Of a DNA stretch of 64,000 bases, positions 47,493 through 56,848 are shown piece by piece. This DNA comes from Massilia arenae. Its GTDB lineage: Bacteria > Pseudomonadota > Gammaproteobacteria > Burkholderiales > Burkholderiaceae_D. The position numbers and the translations under genes are program-made. The notes below the pieces were generated by a model. That model searched no databases. It was given only the letters and a program-made list of their open reading frames with translations, and had not been told where the DNA came from. The stretch spans positions 62,001-126,000 of the forward strand of contig NZ_VPFD01000017.1 of the NCBI RefSeq assembly GCF_008014745.1, given 5' to 3'. The first letter of the stretch is position 1; the number at the start of each line of letters is the position of its first letter.

Positions 47493-49145
47493 ATGACGTC
47501 CAGCACCGCCACCCTCGACGAAGAAGCGCGCCTCGCCGTCCTCGATTCCTACGGCATCCTCGACACGCCGCCCGAGCGCTCGTTCGACGACGTCGTGCGC
47601 CTGGTCAGCCAGCTGCTGTCGGCGCCGATCGCCGCGGTCAACCTGATCGCGCGCGGGCGCCAGTGGTTCAAGTCCGAGATCGGCCTGGGCACGCGCGAGA
47701 TGCCGCTGGACGACTCGATCTGCCGCTTCGCGCTGCTTGAAGAGCAGCAGTTGATCGTGCCCGACACGCGCGAGGATCCGCGCTTCAGGTGCAATCCGCT
47801 GGTGACGAAGGATGCCGGCTTGCGCTTCTATGCCGGCGCCCTGCTCAAGACGCGCGACGGCGTGGCGCTCGGCACCTTGTGCGTGCTGGACGACAAGCCG
47901 CGGCCGCAGGGCTTGAGCGAGCAGGAACAGTTCGTGCTGGCCACCCTGGCGCATCAGATCATGAGCCAGATCGAGCTGCGCAAGGCGATGGCCGAGCAGG
48001 ACGCCCTGATCGCCGCGTTGCGCGAGGCCGACCAGCGCAAGGACGAATTCCTCGCCATGCTCGCGCACGAGCTGCGCAATCCACTGGCGCCGATCGTCTC
48101 TGCCGCCACCATGTTGTCGAACTTCAACCTCGATCCGGCCATGGTGCAGCGGGCCAGCGAGATCGTGGCGCGCCAGGCCGGTCACATGACGTCGTTGATC
48201 GACGACCTGCTGGATGTCTCGCGCGTCACCCGTGGCAAGGTGGAACTCGAGCTGCGCGAGCTGGACTTCAAGGACGTCATCGCCGACGCCATCGAGCAGG
48301 TGCGCCCGCTGATCGAGAAGCACCGGCACCGCCTGACCCTGGACTTGCCGCCGGCGCGCGCCGTCGTCGTCGGCGACCGCAAGCGCCTGGTGCAGGTGAT
48401 GACCAACCTGCTCAGCAACGCCGCCAAATACACCCTCGAAGGCGGACGCATCGAGGTGCGCCTGACCACCGATGGCGATGTGCTCGGCCTCGAGATCCGC
48501 GACGACGGCATCGGCATGTCGCCCGAGCTGATCGCCAGCGCCTTCGACCTGTTCGCGCAAGGCGCGCGGGGCCTGGATCGCAGCCAGGGTGGCCTGGGCA
48601 TCGGGCTGGCGCTGGTGCGCAGCCTGCTCAAGCTGCACGGCGGCGCGGTCAGCGCCAGCAGCGACGGCCCCGGACTGGGCAGCACCTTCCACGTCAGCCT
48701 GCCGCTGTCGACGCGCGCACAGATCGAGCGGCGCGCGCGCGACCGCAATGCGCCCCAAGGCAAGCTGCCGGCGCTGCGCATCGGCGTGGTCGACGACAAC
48801 GAGGACGCGGCGGTCACCTTGTCGCTACTGCTGGAAACCCTGGGCCACACGGTGCTGGTCGCCCATTCCGCGCGCGAGGCCTTGACGGCGCTGCCGGCCT
48901 TCGGGCCGGACGTCTGCCTGCTCGACATCGGCCTGCCCGAGATGAACGGCTACGAGCTGGCCGCCGCGCTGCGCAAGAAGCCCGGGGCGTCGCAGGCGAT
49001 CCTGATCGCGGTGACGGGTTATGCGCAAGAGAAGGACCGGGCGCTGGCGCTGGCGGCGGGCTTCCACGACCTGTTCGCCAAGCCGGTCGACCTCGACGTG
49101 CTGGGCGCCGCGCTGGTGCAGATCGAGAGCCGGCGCGCGGCCTGA
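47493..49145 (+). CDS. GAF-domain hybrid histidine kinase with receiver
   Basis: The product has 550 residues and is cytoplasmic. The N-terminal GAF domain (about 10-160) has the common pattern AVLDSYGILDTPPERSFDDVVRL ... SICRFALLEEQQLIVPDTREDPRF ... LRFYAGALLKTRDGVALGTLCVLD. HisKA is DEFLAMLAHELRNPLAPI with His192. The ATPase domain has NLLSNAAKYTLEGG, DDGIGM and GGLGIGLALVRSLLKLHGG. The receiver at about 428-545 has the acceptor Asp478. The kinase core is very similar to those at 15396 and 27012, suggesting one expanded family. The start at 47493 gives the full GAF pattern. TATAAT at 47436-47441 is a possible -10. Confidence 0.9.
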   Translation: MTSSTATLDEEARLAVLDSYGILDTPPERSFDDVVRLVSQLLSAPIAAVNLIARGRQWFKSEIGLGTREMPLDDSICRFALLEEQQLIVPDTREDPRFRCNPLVTKDAGLRFYAGALLKTRDGVALGTLCVLDDKPRPQGLSEQEQFVLATLAHQIMSQIELRKAMAEQDALIAALREADQRKDEFLAMLAHELRNPLAPIVSAATMLSNFNLDPAMVQRASEIVARQAGHMTSLIDDLLDVSRVTRGKVELELRELDFKDVIADAIEQVRPLIEKHRHRLTLDLPPARAVVVGDRKRLVQVMTNLLSNAAKYTLEGGRIEVRLTTDGDVLGLEIRDDGIGMSPELIASAFDLFAQGARGLDRSQGGLGIGLALVRSLLKLHGGAVSASSDGPGLGSTFHVSLPLSTRAQIERRARDRNAPQGKLPALRIGVVDDNEDAAVTLSLLLETLGHTVLVAHSAREALTALPAFGPDVCLLDIGLPEMNGYELAAALRKKPGASQAILIAVTGYAQEKDRALALAAGFHDLFAKPVDLDVLGAALVQIESRRAA

Positions 49146-49239
49146 AGGCATTGTTGCGCCGCAGCGCTGGCGTGCGCCGGCGAGGTCGCGCGGCAGGCAG
49201 AATCTGTCCCATCATGAGCAGTCGAGAAAGGACAGAACA

Positions 49240-50229
49240 ATGACGCAGCGCTATCAACCCCTTACACGTCTCGGCCTGGGCGGCACCGGCCTGGGCGATA
49301 TGTACCATCACACGAGCGAAGAGGCGGCGCAAGCCACCGTCGATGCCGCCTGGGACGCCGGCATCCGCTATTTCGACACCGCGCCGCACTACGGCGCCGG
49401 CCTGTCCGAGCACCGTTTCGGCCAGGCCTTGCGGCGCCGTCCGCGCGATGAATACACGCTGTCGTCCAAGGTCGGCCGCATCCTGGCGCCGAGCGCTACG
49501 CCCGAAATCGCCGCCCCCTTCGTGGGTGGCTTGCCGTTCCGGCGCATCACCGACTACACGGCCGACGGCGCGCGCCGCTCGATCGAGGACAGCCTGCAGC
49601 GCATGGCGCTGTCGCACATCGACATCGTCTACGTCCACGACCTGTCGCCGGACCGTTTCAGCCAGGCCGAGTACGAACACTACTACGCCATCGCGGCCGG
49701 CCGCGGCGGTGCCTTCGAGGGTTTGGTGAAGCTGCGCGACGAAGGCGTGATCAAGGGCTGGGGCCTGGGCGTGAACACGGTCGACCCCTGCCTGCGCGCG
49801 CTGCGCGATTCCGACCCCGACATCTTCCTGCTGGCCGGCCGTTACACGCTGATGGAAACCACGCCTTTGGACGAGCTGTTCCCCTTGTGCGAGGAGCGCG
49901 GCGCGAAGGTGGTGCTGGGAGGTCCGTTCAATTCCGGCTTCCTGGCGGGCGGCCCTAATTACGATTATGGCCCGGCCGATGAAGACAAGGTCGCGCAGCG
50001 CGAGCGCCTGCGCCAGGTGGCGGCGCGCCACGGCGTCGACCTGCCGGCGGCGGCGCTGCAGTTCGGGCTGGCGCATCCGGTGGTGGCGGCGACGATTCCC
50101 GGCGCCAGCAGCGTGGCGCACCTGCAGCGCAATGCGGCGCTGATGGACATCGTCATCCCGCCGGCGTTCTGGGAAGATCTGAAGGCCGAGGGACTGCTGG
50201 CGCCGGAAGCGCCGCTACCGAACGGTTAG
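49240..50229 (+). CDS. Aldo/keto reductase
   Basis: The product has 329 residues from the ATG at 49240 (AAAGGA site). It has a TIM-barrel NAD(P)H oxidoreductase: LGLGGTGLGDMY, GIRYFDTAPHYGAGLSEHRFGQAL with the catalytic Asp and Tyr, SSKVGRILAP with the Lys, and IDIVYVHDLSP with the His. It resembles the D-threo-aldose/L-fucose dehydrogenase branch (PFVGGLPFRRITDYTADGARRSIEDSL), so sugar oxidation is likely; the specificity is uncertain. Its stop overlaps the convergent pseudouridine synthase gene by 4 nt. Confidence 0.9.
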   Translation: MTQRYQPLTRLGLGGTGLGDMYHHTSEEAAQATVDAAWDAGIRYFDTAPHYGAGLSEHRFGQALRRRPRDEYTLSSKVGRILAPSATPEIAAPFVGGLPFRRITDYTADGARRSIEDSLQRMALSHIDIVYVHDLSPDRFSQAEYEHYYAIAAGRGGAFEGLVKLRDEGVIKGWGLGVNTVDPCLRALRDSDPDIFLLAGRYTLMETTPLDELFPLCEERGAKVVLGGPFNSGFLAGGPNYDYGPADEDKVAQRERLRQVAARHGVDLPAAALQFGLAHPVVAATIPGASSVAHLQRNAALMDIVIPPAFWEDLKAEGLLAPEAPLPNG

Positions 50230-50972
50230 AACTGCTCGTCGGGGGACAGGTAACGCCATTGTCCCTCGGGCAGGTTGCCCAGCTTGACCTTGCCGATGCG
50301 CACGCGCTTGAGGCCCACGACCTTCAGCCCGACCATATCGCACATGCGCCGGATCTGGCGTTTCTTGCCTTCGCGCAGGGTAAAACTGAGCTGGTCCTCG
50401 TTCTGCCAGCGCACCTTGGCCGGCAGCAGCGCTTTCCCGTCCATCCACAGGCCGTGGTTCAGCTTTTTCAGGTCGCTGTCGGGCAGCTTGCCCGGCTTGG
50501 TGTACTGCACCCGCACCAGGTATTCCTTGTCGACCGAAGTGGTCTCGCCGATCAGGTGCTTGGCGATGCGTCCGTCCTGCGACAGCACCAGCAAGCCGAC
50601 CGAATCGATGTCCAGCCGTCCGCATGGCACCAGACTGCGCAGCTGGGTCGGATGGAACTGTTCGGGCGCCGGATCGTCCGCCCAGCGGTTCTCGGGCTTG
50701 ATCAGGGCGATCGCCGGCGTATAGCCATCCTCGGCCTGGCCGCTGACGTAGCCGACCGGCTTGTTGATCAGGATGGTAACGCGTTTCGATTGCTCGGCCG
50801 CGGCCTGGCGCTCGACCGTGATGCGCTGGGTCGGCAGCACCTTGCTGCCCAGTTCCGAGACGACCTTGCCGTCCACCCGCACCCAGCCGCGGGCGATCCA
50901 TTCATCGGCTTCGCGGCGCGAGCACAGGCCGAGTTCGGACATACGTTTGGAGAGGCGGAGCGGTTCGGTCAT
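50226..50972 (-). CDS. RsuA/RluB/RluF-family rRNA pseudouridine synthase
   Basis: The product has 248 residues. It starts with an S4 RNA-binding domain (RLSKRMSELGLCSRREADEWIARGWVRVDG). The catalytic motif is GRLDIDSVGLLVLSQDG with Asp121. INKPVGYVSGQAEDGYTPAIALI resembles RluF, which modifies U2604 of 23S rRNA, so RluF is the best guess. It is convergent with the aldo/keto reductase gene (4-nt overlap). glnD lies 30 bp upstream in the same direction. Confidence 0.9.
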   Translation of the reverse strand: MTEPLRLSKRMSELGLCSRREADEWIARGWVRVDGKVVSELGSKVLPTQRITVERQAAAEQSKRVTILINKPVGYVSGQAEDGYTPAIALIKPENRWADDPAPEQFHPTQLRSLVPCGRLDIDSVGLLVLSQDGRIAKHLIGETTSVDKEYLVRVQYTKPGKLPDSDLKKLNHGLWMDGKALLPAKVRWQNEDQLSFTLREGKKRQIRRMCDMVGLKVVGLKRVRIGKVKLGNLPEGQWRYLSPDEQF

Positions 50973-51002
50973 GGGTAAAGCTTTACTGTAAAAAGGGATG
51001 AA

Positions 51003-53585
51003 TCAAACTTTGAGGGCGTCGAGAAGATCGGTCTCGAGCTGCACCAGGGTGCGTGGATTGTTCAGGGCCGGGCCGTCGATCAGGAACACGTCCTCGACGC
51101 GCTCGCCCAGGGTCATGATCTTGGCCGTGTGCAGGTTCAGCCGGTAGCGCGCCAGCACGCTGGCGATCGCGTACAACAGGCCCATACGGTCGTTGGCGGC
51201 GACCGACAGCACGTGGAACTGGCCGCGTTCGTCGGGCCGCAGTTCGACCGTCGGCGTGATCGGGAAGGTGCGCGCCACGCGCGACAGGCGTCCCCGCACC
51301 AGCGCCGGCAGCGGCTCCTGCGACAGCAGCTGCGAGCATAGCTCGTGCTCGATCAGGCTGATGATGTCGCGGTAGCTGCCGGCGAAGTTCTCGTCCGCCA
51401 CCAGGAAGCTGTCCAGCGCATAGCCGTGGCGCGTGGTGTGGATCTTGGCGTCCAGGATGCTGAAGTTCTTGCGGTCGAAGTAGCTGCAGATGCGCGCGAA
51501 CAGGTCGGGCTGGTCCTTGACGTAGACCGCCACCTGCAGGCCTTCGCCTATCGGCGCCAGCCGCGCCCGCACCACGGGTTTGTCGGCGTCGACCTTGTCG
51601 ACCAGCGCGCGCGTCTGCCAGGCGATGTCGGAGGCGTCGTGGCGCAGGAAGTACGCCACGTCGAGCTGCTTCCACAGCGCTTCGTGGGCATTGGCGTCCA
51701 GGCCGAACAGGCGCAGGGTGGCCAGCGCTTCCTTCTGGCGCGTGCGCAGCTCGCGGTCGGCCGAATGCGGCTCGCCGCCCAGCACGCGCAGGGTGACCTT
51801 GTACAGGTCTTCCAGCAGCTTGGCCTTCCAGGCATTCCACACCTTGGGGCTGGTGCCGCGGATGTCGGCCACGGTCAAGAGGTACAGCGCGGTGAGGTGC
51901 CGCTCGTCCTTCACCACGGCGGCGAAGGCCTGGATCACGTCGGGGTCGGACAGGTCCTGCTTCTGCGCCACGGTCGACATGGTCAGGTGCTGCTCGACCA
52001 GGAATACCACCAGTTCGGTGTCTTCCTCGCTGATGCCGTGCTCGCGGCAGAAGCCGCGCGCATCATCCATGCCGAGCTTGGAATGGTCGCCGCCGCGGCC
52101 CTTGGCGATGTCGTGGAACAGGGCCGCGACGTACAGTAGCCAGCGGTCGTGGAAGTCGGCGATCAGCTGGCTGCAGAACGGGTATTCGTGCGCGTGTTCC
52201 GGCATCGTGAAGCGGCGCAGGTTGCGGACCACCATCATGATGTGCTGGTCCACGGTGTACACGTGGAACAGGTCGTGCTGCATCTGGCCGACGATCTTGC
52301 GGAAGGCCGGCAGGTAGCGGCCCAGGATGCCGAATTCGTTCATGCGGCGCAGCGCATGCACCAGGCCGCGCGGCGCCTGCAGCACGCGCAGGAACAGCGC
52401 CTTGTTGGCCGGGTCGGCGCGGAAGGCCTCGTCGATGAAAGTGCGCGCATGCCACAGGGCGCGGGTGGCGCGCGCCGTCATGCCCTTCAGTTCGCGGCGC
52501 TCGGTCATTGCCACGAACAGCTCGAGGATGGCGGATGGGTGCTTCTCGAAGGTGTCGTCGGCCACGACGTCGATCAGGCTACCCACCTGGGTGAAGTGGG
52601 CGCTGATCGGGATGGCCACCGACGGCTGCGGGAACAGTTGTGCCTCGATGTTCTGCAGCAAAATCGTATTCAGCTGGGTCACGGTCTTGGCGGCCCAATA
52701 GTAGCGCTGCATCAGGAATTCGCTGGCGCGGCGCGCGTCCGGACCTTCGCCGCTGGCGGTCAGGCCCAGGGTGCCGGCGATCGCGGTCTGGACGTCGAAT
52801 ACCAGCCGGTCTTCGCGTCGCTTGGTGTGCAGGTGCAGGCGGATGCGGATGTCCTTGAAGGCGCTTTCCTTTTCCAGCAGCTGGCGCGCCTCCATGCGCG
52901 TGATCAGGCCGCGCGTGGCGAGCTGGCCGAAGGTGTCGGCCAGGCCCGCGGCCTTGGCCACCCACAGGATCACCTGCAGGTCGCGCAGCGCGCCGGGGCT
53001 TTCCTTCACGTTCGGCTCGAGCGCGAAGGCGGTGTATTCGTGCTTGGCGTGGCGCAGCCGCATCTCGGCGGTCTTGGCCTGGAAGAAGGCTTGCGGATCG
53101 AGGGCGTCGCGGTAGCGCCGCTGCAGCTCCTCGAACAGCGGCGCGCTGCCGGTGACGAGGCGCGCCTCCAGCAGGCTGGTTTGCACGGTGATGTCGGCGG
53201 CCGATTCGCTCAGGCACTCGTCCACGGTGCGGATGCTGTGGCCGATCTCCAGGCCCAGGTCCCATAGCAGCTGGACCAGGCCTTCCAGGCGCGCCTGGGT
53301 GATGGCGTCAGCCGGCTGTCCCAGCAGGATCAGCAGGTCGACGTCGGAATAGGGGAACAGTTCGCCGCGCCCGTAGCCGCCCACGCCCACCAGGGCGGTG
53401 TGCTCCGGCAGGCCGGCGGCCTGCCAGGCATCGAGCAGCACGCCGTCGACCACCTGGCGCAGGCTGCGCAGGAGTTTTTCGGGCTTGCCGTCTTCCTGGA
53501 AGGCCTGGAACACCAGCTGGCGTTCGGCCTTCAGGCGCTGGCGCAGCGTGGTGCGGGCGGTGTCGAGCAGGGCGGCCTGTCCCAT
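51003..53585 (-). CDS. glnD: Bifunctional uridylyltransferase/uridylyl-removing enzyme (PII modification)
   Basis: This is the nitrogen sensor that uridylylates PII proteins when glutamine is low and removes UMP when it is high. The product has 860 residues, normal length. The nucleotidyltransferase motif is GVGGYGRGELFPYSDVDLLIL with Asp81 and Asp83. The HD hydrolase domain follows (LYVAALFHDIAKGRGGDHSKLG, around 490-510). Two C-terminal ACT domains bind glutamine: VAVYVKDQPDLFARICSYFD and HVLSVAANDRMGLLYAIASVLARYRLNLHTAKI. It starts 10 bp after map on the same strand, so the two form an operon. Confidence 0.97.
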   Translation of the reverse strand: MGQAALLDTARTTLRQRLKAERQLVFQAFQEDGKPEKLLRSLRQVVDGVLLDAWQAAGLPEHTALVGVGGYGRGELFPYSDVDLLILLGQPADAITQARLEGLVQLLWDLGLEIGHSIRTVDECLSESAADITVQTSLLEARLVTGSAPLFEELQRRYRDALDPQAFFQAKTAEMRLRHAKHEYTAFALEPNVKESPGALRDLQVILWVAKAAGLADTFGQLATRGLITRMEARQLLEKESAFKDIRIRLHLHTKRREDRLVFDVQTAIAGTLGLTASGEGPDARRASEFLMQRYYWAAKTVTQLNTILLQNIEAQLFPQPSVAIPISAHFTQVGSLIDVVADDTFEKHPSAILELFVAMTERRELKGMTARATRALWHARTFIDEAFRADPANKALFLRVLQAPRGLVHALRRMNEFGILGRYLPAFRKIVGQMQHDLFHVYTVDQHIMMVVRNLRRFTMPEHAHEYPFCSQLIADFHDRWLLYVAALFHDIAKGRGGDHSKLGMDDARGFCREHGISEEDTELVVFLVEQHLTMSTVAQKQDLSDPDVIQAFAAVVKDERHLTALYLLTVADIRGTSPKVWNAWKAKLLEDLYKVTLRVLGGEPHSADRELRTRQKEALATLRLFGLDANAHEALWKQLDVAYFLRHDASDIAWQTRALVDKVDADKPVVRARLAPIGEGLQVAVYVKDQPDLFARICSYFDRKNFSILDAKIHTTRHGYALDSFLVADENFAGSYRDIISLIEHELCSQLLSQEPLPALVRGRLSRVARTFPITPTVELRPDERGQFHVLSVAANDRMGLLYAIASVLARYRLNLHTAKIMTLGERVEDVFLIDGPALNNPRTLVQLETDLLDALKV

Positions 53586-53595
53586 GGGCTTTCCT

Positions 53596-54441
53596 TTAAG
53601 CCGCGGCCAGGGCCGGCACCGCGCCCGGGTTCAGCAGCGGCAGCACGATGGCGGGCGGCGGCGGGCTGCCGGCCGACATGGTCAGCACCTCGACCCCGGT
53701 CTCGGTGACCAGCACCGTGTGTTCCCACTGGGCCGACAGGCTGCGGTCTTTCGTCTTGATGGTCCAGCCGTCCGGCATTTCCTTGATGTCGCGGCGGCCG
53801 GCGTTGATCATCGGCTCGATGGTGAAGATCATGCCCGGCTTGAGTTCTTCCAGCGTGCCGGGACGGCCGTAGTGCAGCACCTGCGGCTCTTCGTGGAACA
53901 CGCGGCCCACGCCGTGGCCGCAGAATTCGCGCACCACGCTGTAGCCGGCCTTCTCGGCATGCTGCTGGATCGCATGGCCGATGTCGCCCAGGTGCTTGCC
54001 CGGCTTGACGGCGGCGATGCCCAGCCACATGCACTCGAAGGTGATCTCGGACAGGCGGCGCGCCATGATCGACGGCTCGCCGACCAGGTACATGCGGCTG
54101 TTGTCGCCGTGGTAGCCGTCCTTGGTGATCGGGGTGATGTCGATGTTGAGCGCATCGCCCGATTTCAGCATGCGGTCGCCCGGGATGCCGTGGCAGATCA
54201 CGTCGTTGAGCGAGGCGCAGATCGAGCCGGGGAAGGGCGGGTAGCCGGGCGGGGCATAGTTCAGGGTCGCCGGGGTCGTGCCCTGGACGTTGACCATGTA
54301 TTCATACGCCAGGCGGTCAAGTTCGCCGGTGGTGACGCCGGGCTTCACGAACGGGGTGATATAGTCGAGCACTTCCGAGCCGAGGCGGCAGGCGACGCGC
54401 ATGCCTTCGATTTCGTCAAGAGTTTTGGGAGTGGAGGCCAT
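53596..54441 (-). CDS. map: Methionine aminopeptidase, type I
   Basis: This enzyme removes the initiator methionine from nascent proteins after deformylation. The product has 281 residues from the ATG at 54441 (MASTPKTLDEIEGMRVACRL). Metal ligands are visible in NIDITPITKDGYHGDNSRMY, CGHGVGRVFHEEP, FTIEPMINAG and WEHTVLVTETGVEVLT. The last 25 residues (SPPPPAIVLPLLNPGAVPALAAA) are a proline/alanine tail not needed for the fold. It is divergent from rpsB, the usual map/rpsB arrangement in betaproteobacteria. Confidence 0.97.
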   Translation of the reverse strand: MASTPKTLDEIEGMRVACRLGSEVLDYITPFVKPGVTTGELDRLAYEYMVNVQGTTPATLNYAPPGYPPFPGSICASLNDVICHGIPGDRMLKSGDALNIDITPITKDGYHGDNSRMYLVGEPSIMARRLSEITFECMWLGIAAVKPGKHLGDIGHAIQQHAEKAGYSVVREFCGHGVGRVFHEEPQVLHYGRPGTLEELKPGMIFTIEPMINAGRRDIKEMPDGWTIKTKDRSLSAQWEHTVLVTETGVEVLTMSAGSPPPPAIVLPLLNPGAVPALAAA

Positions 54442-54550
54442 TGGGATTCTTATCCTGCGGTAGTCGATGCACTGAGTGTGCAATAAGGGTCCATTATAGA
54501 GGAAACATTCCTTCCTCAGGGTCGCTGCGGCCGCCAGCTCCACGTCACGC

Positions 54551-54579
54551 TTGAATAAAACGGCAAATCCCGCTAGAAT
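54551..54579 (+). promoter_or_regulatory. Promoter of rpsB-tsf
   Basis: -35 TTGAAT (54551-54556), 17-nt spacer, -10 TAGAAT (54574-54579). It lies in the map/rpsB intergenic region and gives a leader of about 128 nt. Confidence 0.7.
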
Positions 54580-54645
54580 CTCGGGTTGCTCGGATTCGCA
54601 TTGGGCAATGTTGTAAAAACTGTACCTTTAATTTATTGAAATCGC

Positions 54646-54690
54646 GAATGTGGCCCTAAAAGGGTGCCTGACTGGTGACTGGCCACATTC
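54646..54690 (+). promoter_or_regulatory. Structured rpsB leader (possible S2 autoregulatory element)
   Basis: A perfect 10-bp inverted repeat GAATGTGGCC / GGCCACATTC (54646-54655 and 54681-54690) encloses a small CCCT-AAA-AGGG hairpin. It sits in the 5' leader, 24 nt before the rpsB start. Leaders of rpsB are known to bind S2 as feedback control; assignment here is by position and structure only. Confidence 0.5.
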
Positions 54691-54713
54691 AAGACCCAAC
54701 CCTGGAGAATTAC

Positions 54714-55463
54714 ATGTCCGTTACTATGCGTGAAATGCTGGAAGCCGGTATCCACTTCGGCCACCAGACCCGTTTCTGGAACCCAAAGATGGCGCCGTTC
54801 ATCTTCGGTCATCGCAACAAGATCCACATCATCAACCTGGAAAAAACCATGGCGATGTACCAGGATGCGATGAAAACCATCAAGCAGATCTCGGCCAACC
54901 GCGGCACCATCCTGATGGTCGGCACCAAGCGTCAAGCACGCGACATCATCGCTGCTGAAGCACAGCGCGCTGGCGTGCCTTACGTCGACCAGCGTTGGCT
55001 GGGCGGCATGCTGACCAACTTCAAGACCATCAAGACCTCGATCAAGCGCCTGAAAGACATGGAAGCGCAAGTCGAAGACGGTTCGGTCGAGAAGATGTCG
55101 AAGAAAGAGGCGCTGCTGTTCTCGCGCGAAATGGAAAAGCTGCAAAAGTCGATCGGCGGCATCAAGGACCTGGGCGGCGTGCCTGACGCGATCTTCGTCG
55201 TCGACGTCGGCTACCACAAGGGCACCATCACCGAAGCCGGCAAGCTGGGCATTCCGGTCATCGGCATCGTCGATACCAACCACTCGCCAGAAGGCGTGAC
55301 CCACGTCATCCCAGGCAACGACGACTCGTCGAAAGCGATCACCCTGTACGCACGCGGCGTCGCCGATGCGATCCTGGAAGGCCGCGCCAACGCCACCAAC
55401 GAAGTCGTTGAAATGGTCAAGGCTGGCGGCGACGACTTCGTCGAAGTTTCCGAGCAGGCATAA
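54714..55463 (+). CDS. rpsB: 30S ribosomal protein S2
   Basis: The product has 249 residues from the ATG at 54714 (GGAG site; [26 protein letters not shown]). The conserved [34 protein letters not shown] and [26 protein letters not shown] are present. The earlier in-frame start at 54675 would overlap the leader hairpin. It begins the rpsB-tsf-pyrH-frr block and shows the strong codon bias of highly expressed genes. Confidence 0.99.
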   Translation: MSVTMREMLEAGIHFGHQTRFWNPKMAPFIFGHRNKIHIINLEKTMAMYQDAMKTIKQISANRGTILMVGTKRQARDIIAAEAQRAGVPYVDQRWLGGMLTNFKTIKTSIKRLKDMEAQVEDGSVEKMSKKEALLFSREMEKLQKSIGGIKDLGGVPDAIFVVDVGYHKGTITEAGKLGIPVIGIVDTNHSPEGVTHVIPGNDDSSKAITLYARGVADAILEGRANATNEVVEMVKAGGDDFVEVSEQA

Positions 55464-55496
55464 GTGACGGCAGGCTAAGTGCCTGCTGACACATCG

Positions 55497-55531
55497 AAGG
55501 GGGCGCCGCACACACGAGCCCCCCTTTTTTT
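55497..55531 (+). terminator. Intrinsic terminator or attenuator between rpsB and tsf
   Basis: AAGGGGGC (55497-55504) pairs with GCCCCCCTT (55518-55526), with a run of seven T from 55525. It lies in the rpsB-tsf gap, so it should lower tsf relative to rpsB expression. Confidence 0.75.
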
Positions 55532-55599
55532 AAGCTGAATACCTGTGGGGCGTTTTGTAACGACCTGCAACCCGGATAAAACATTTAGGAGAAATCAAC

Positions 55600-56508
55600 A
55601 TGGCAGCGATTACTGCAGCGATGGTAGGCGAACTGCGCGCGAAGACCGACGCGCCAATGATGGAATGCAAAAAAGCACTGACCGAAGCCGAAGGCGACAT
55701 GGGTCGTGCTGAAGAGATCCTGCGCGTCAAGCTGGGCGGCAAGGCATCGAAAGCATCGGCACGCATCACCGCCGAAGGCGTCGTGGCAACCTATATCGCT
55801 GGCAACGTCGGCGCGCTGGTCGAAGTCAACAGCGAAACCGATTTCGTCGCCAAGAACGAAGAATTCCTGGCCATGGTCAACCTGGCCGCCAAGCTGGTCG
55901 CCGAGAACAACCCGGCTGACGTCGCTGCCCTGGCAGCGCTGCCGCACGACGGCAAGACCTTCGACGACGTGCGTACCGCCCTGATCGGCAAGATCGGCGA
56001 GAACATGACCGTGCGTCGCTTCCAGCGTTTCGAAACCACCGGCAAGCTGGCTTCCTACCTGCACGGCACCCGTATCGGCGTGATCGTCGACTTCGAAGGC
56101 GCGGACGAGCAAGTCGGCAAGGACCTGGCCATGCACATCGCTGCAATGAAGCCAGTCGCTCTGTCGTCGGAGCAAGTGCCTGCTGAAATGATCGAAAAAG
56201 AGCGTTCGGTCGCCGAACTGAAGGCCAAGGAAGACGCTGAAAAAGCTGTCGCCGAAGGCAAGCAGCCGCAATCGGACGAAATCGTCGCCAAGCGTATCGA
56301 CGGTTCGGTGCAGAAATACCTGAAAGAAGTGTCGCTGCTGAACCAGGCATTCGTGAAGAACGACAAGCAGTCGATCGAGCAATACCTGAAAGCATCGAAT
56401 ACCAGCGTCAAGGCATTCACCATGTACGTGGTGGGCGAGGGCATCGAGAAGAAGGTCGACGACTTCGCAGCAGAAGTTGCAGCCCAGATGGCTGCAAACA
56501 AGCAGTAA
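55600..56508 (+). CDS. tsf: Elongation factor Ts
   Basis: This is the nucleotide exchange factor for EF-Tu. The product has 302 residues. The N-terminus [41 protein letters not shown] has the conserved TGAGMMDCKKAL-type motif. [26 protein letters not shown] and a C-terminal coiled coil follow. It has a TTTAGGAGAAATCAAC ribosome region before the ATG. A terminator follows the stop. Confidence 0.99.
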   Translation: MAAITAAMVGELRAKTDAPMMECKKALTEAEGDMGRAEEILRVKLGGKASKASARITAEGVVATYIAGNVGALVEVNSETDFVAKNEEFLAMVNLAAKLVAENNPADVAALAALPHDGKTFDDVRTALIGKIGENMTVRRFQRFETTGKLASYLHGTRIGVIVDFEGADEQVGKDLAMHIAAMKPVALSSEQVPAEMIEKERSVAELKAKEDAEKAVAEGKQPQSDEIVAKRIDGSVQKYLKEVSLLNQAFVKNDKQSIEQYLKASNTSVKAFTMYVVGEGIEKKVDDFAAEVAAQMAANKQ

Positions 56509-56516
56509 TCAAAAAG

Positions 56517-56541
56517 AACGGGCCGCAAGGTCCGTTTTTTT
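56517..56541 (+). terminator. Intrinsic terminator after tsf
   Basis: AACGGGCC (56517-56524) pairs with GGTCCGTT (56529-56536, one G-U pair) around GCAA, followed by a T-run. It ends the rpsB-tsf transcript. Confidence 0.85.
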
Positions 56542-56600
56542 AAGGTGGGATCGTTTGTGTGTTGCGGCCATGAAGTATTTCCTGGTTGTACGGCAAACTG

Positions 56601-56700
56601 GGGTTCCCGCCTTCGCGGGAACGACGTTCATGGGGTGCGGGCCGAAGCAGGCTCCACAGTCCGCACCTCTAATATGTCGTTCCCGCGCAGGCGGGAATCC
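56601..56700. repeat. Pair of inverted REP-like palindromes
   Basis: GGGTTCCCGCCTTCGCGGGA (56601-56620, continuing ACGAC) and GTCGTTCCCGCGCAGGCGGG (56677-56696, continuing AATCC) are head-on copies of the same palindromic unit, each with its own GC-rich hairpin. This resembles the widespread REP/BIME-type repeats. It occupies the 340-bp gap between tsf and pyrH, which holds no other feature apart from the tsf terminator and the pyrH ribosome site. Confidence 0.75.
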
Positions 56701-56848
56701 AAGTCTGCATGCAGTCCAGCGGCGCGACTCATCAACCGCGCCCGCCTTACAATGCCATCGCCTCCAAGGCAGATGAGATCGCAGCCCAAGGGCCGCGGTC
56801 GGACCCGAATTCGCACCATCGAAACATCACATTAGGAGCCGCTTCATC

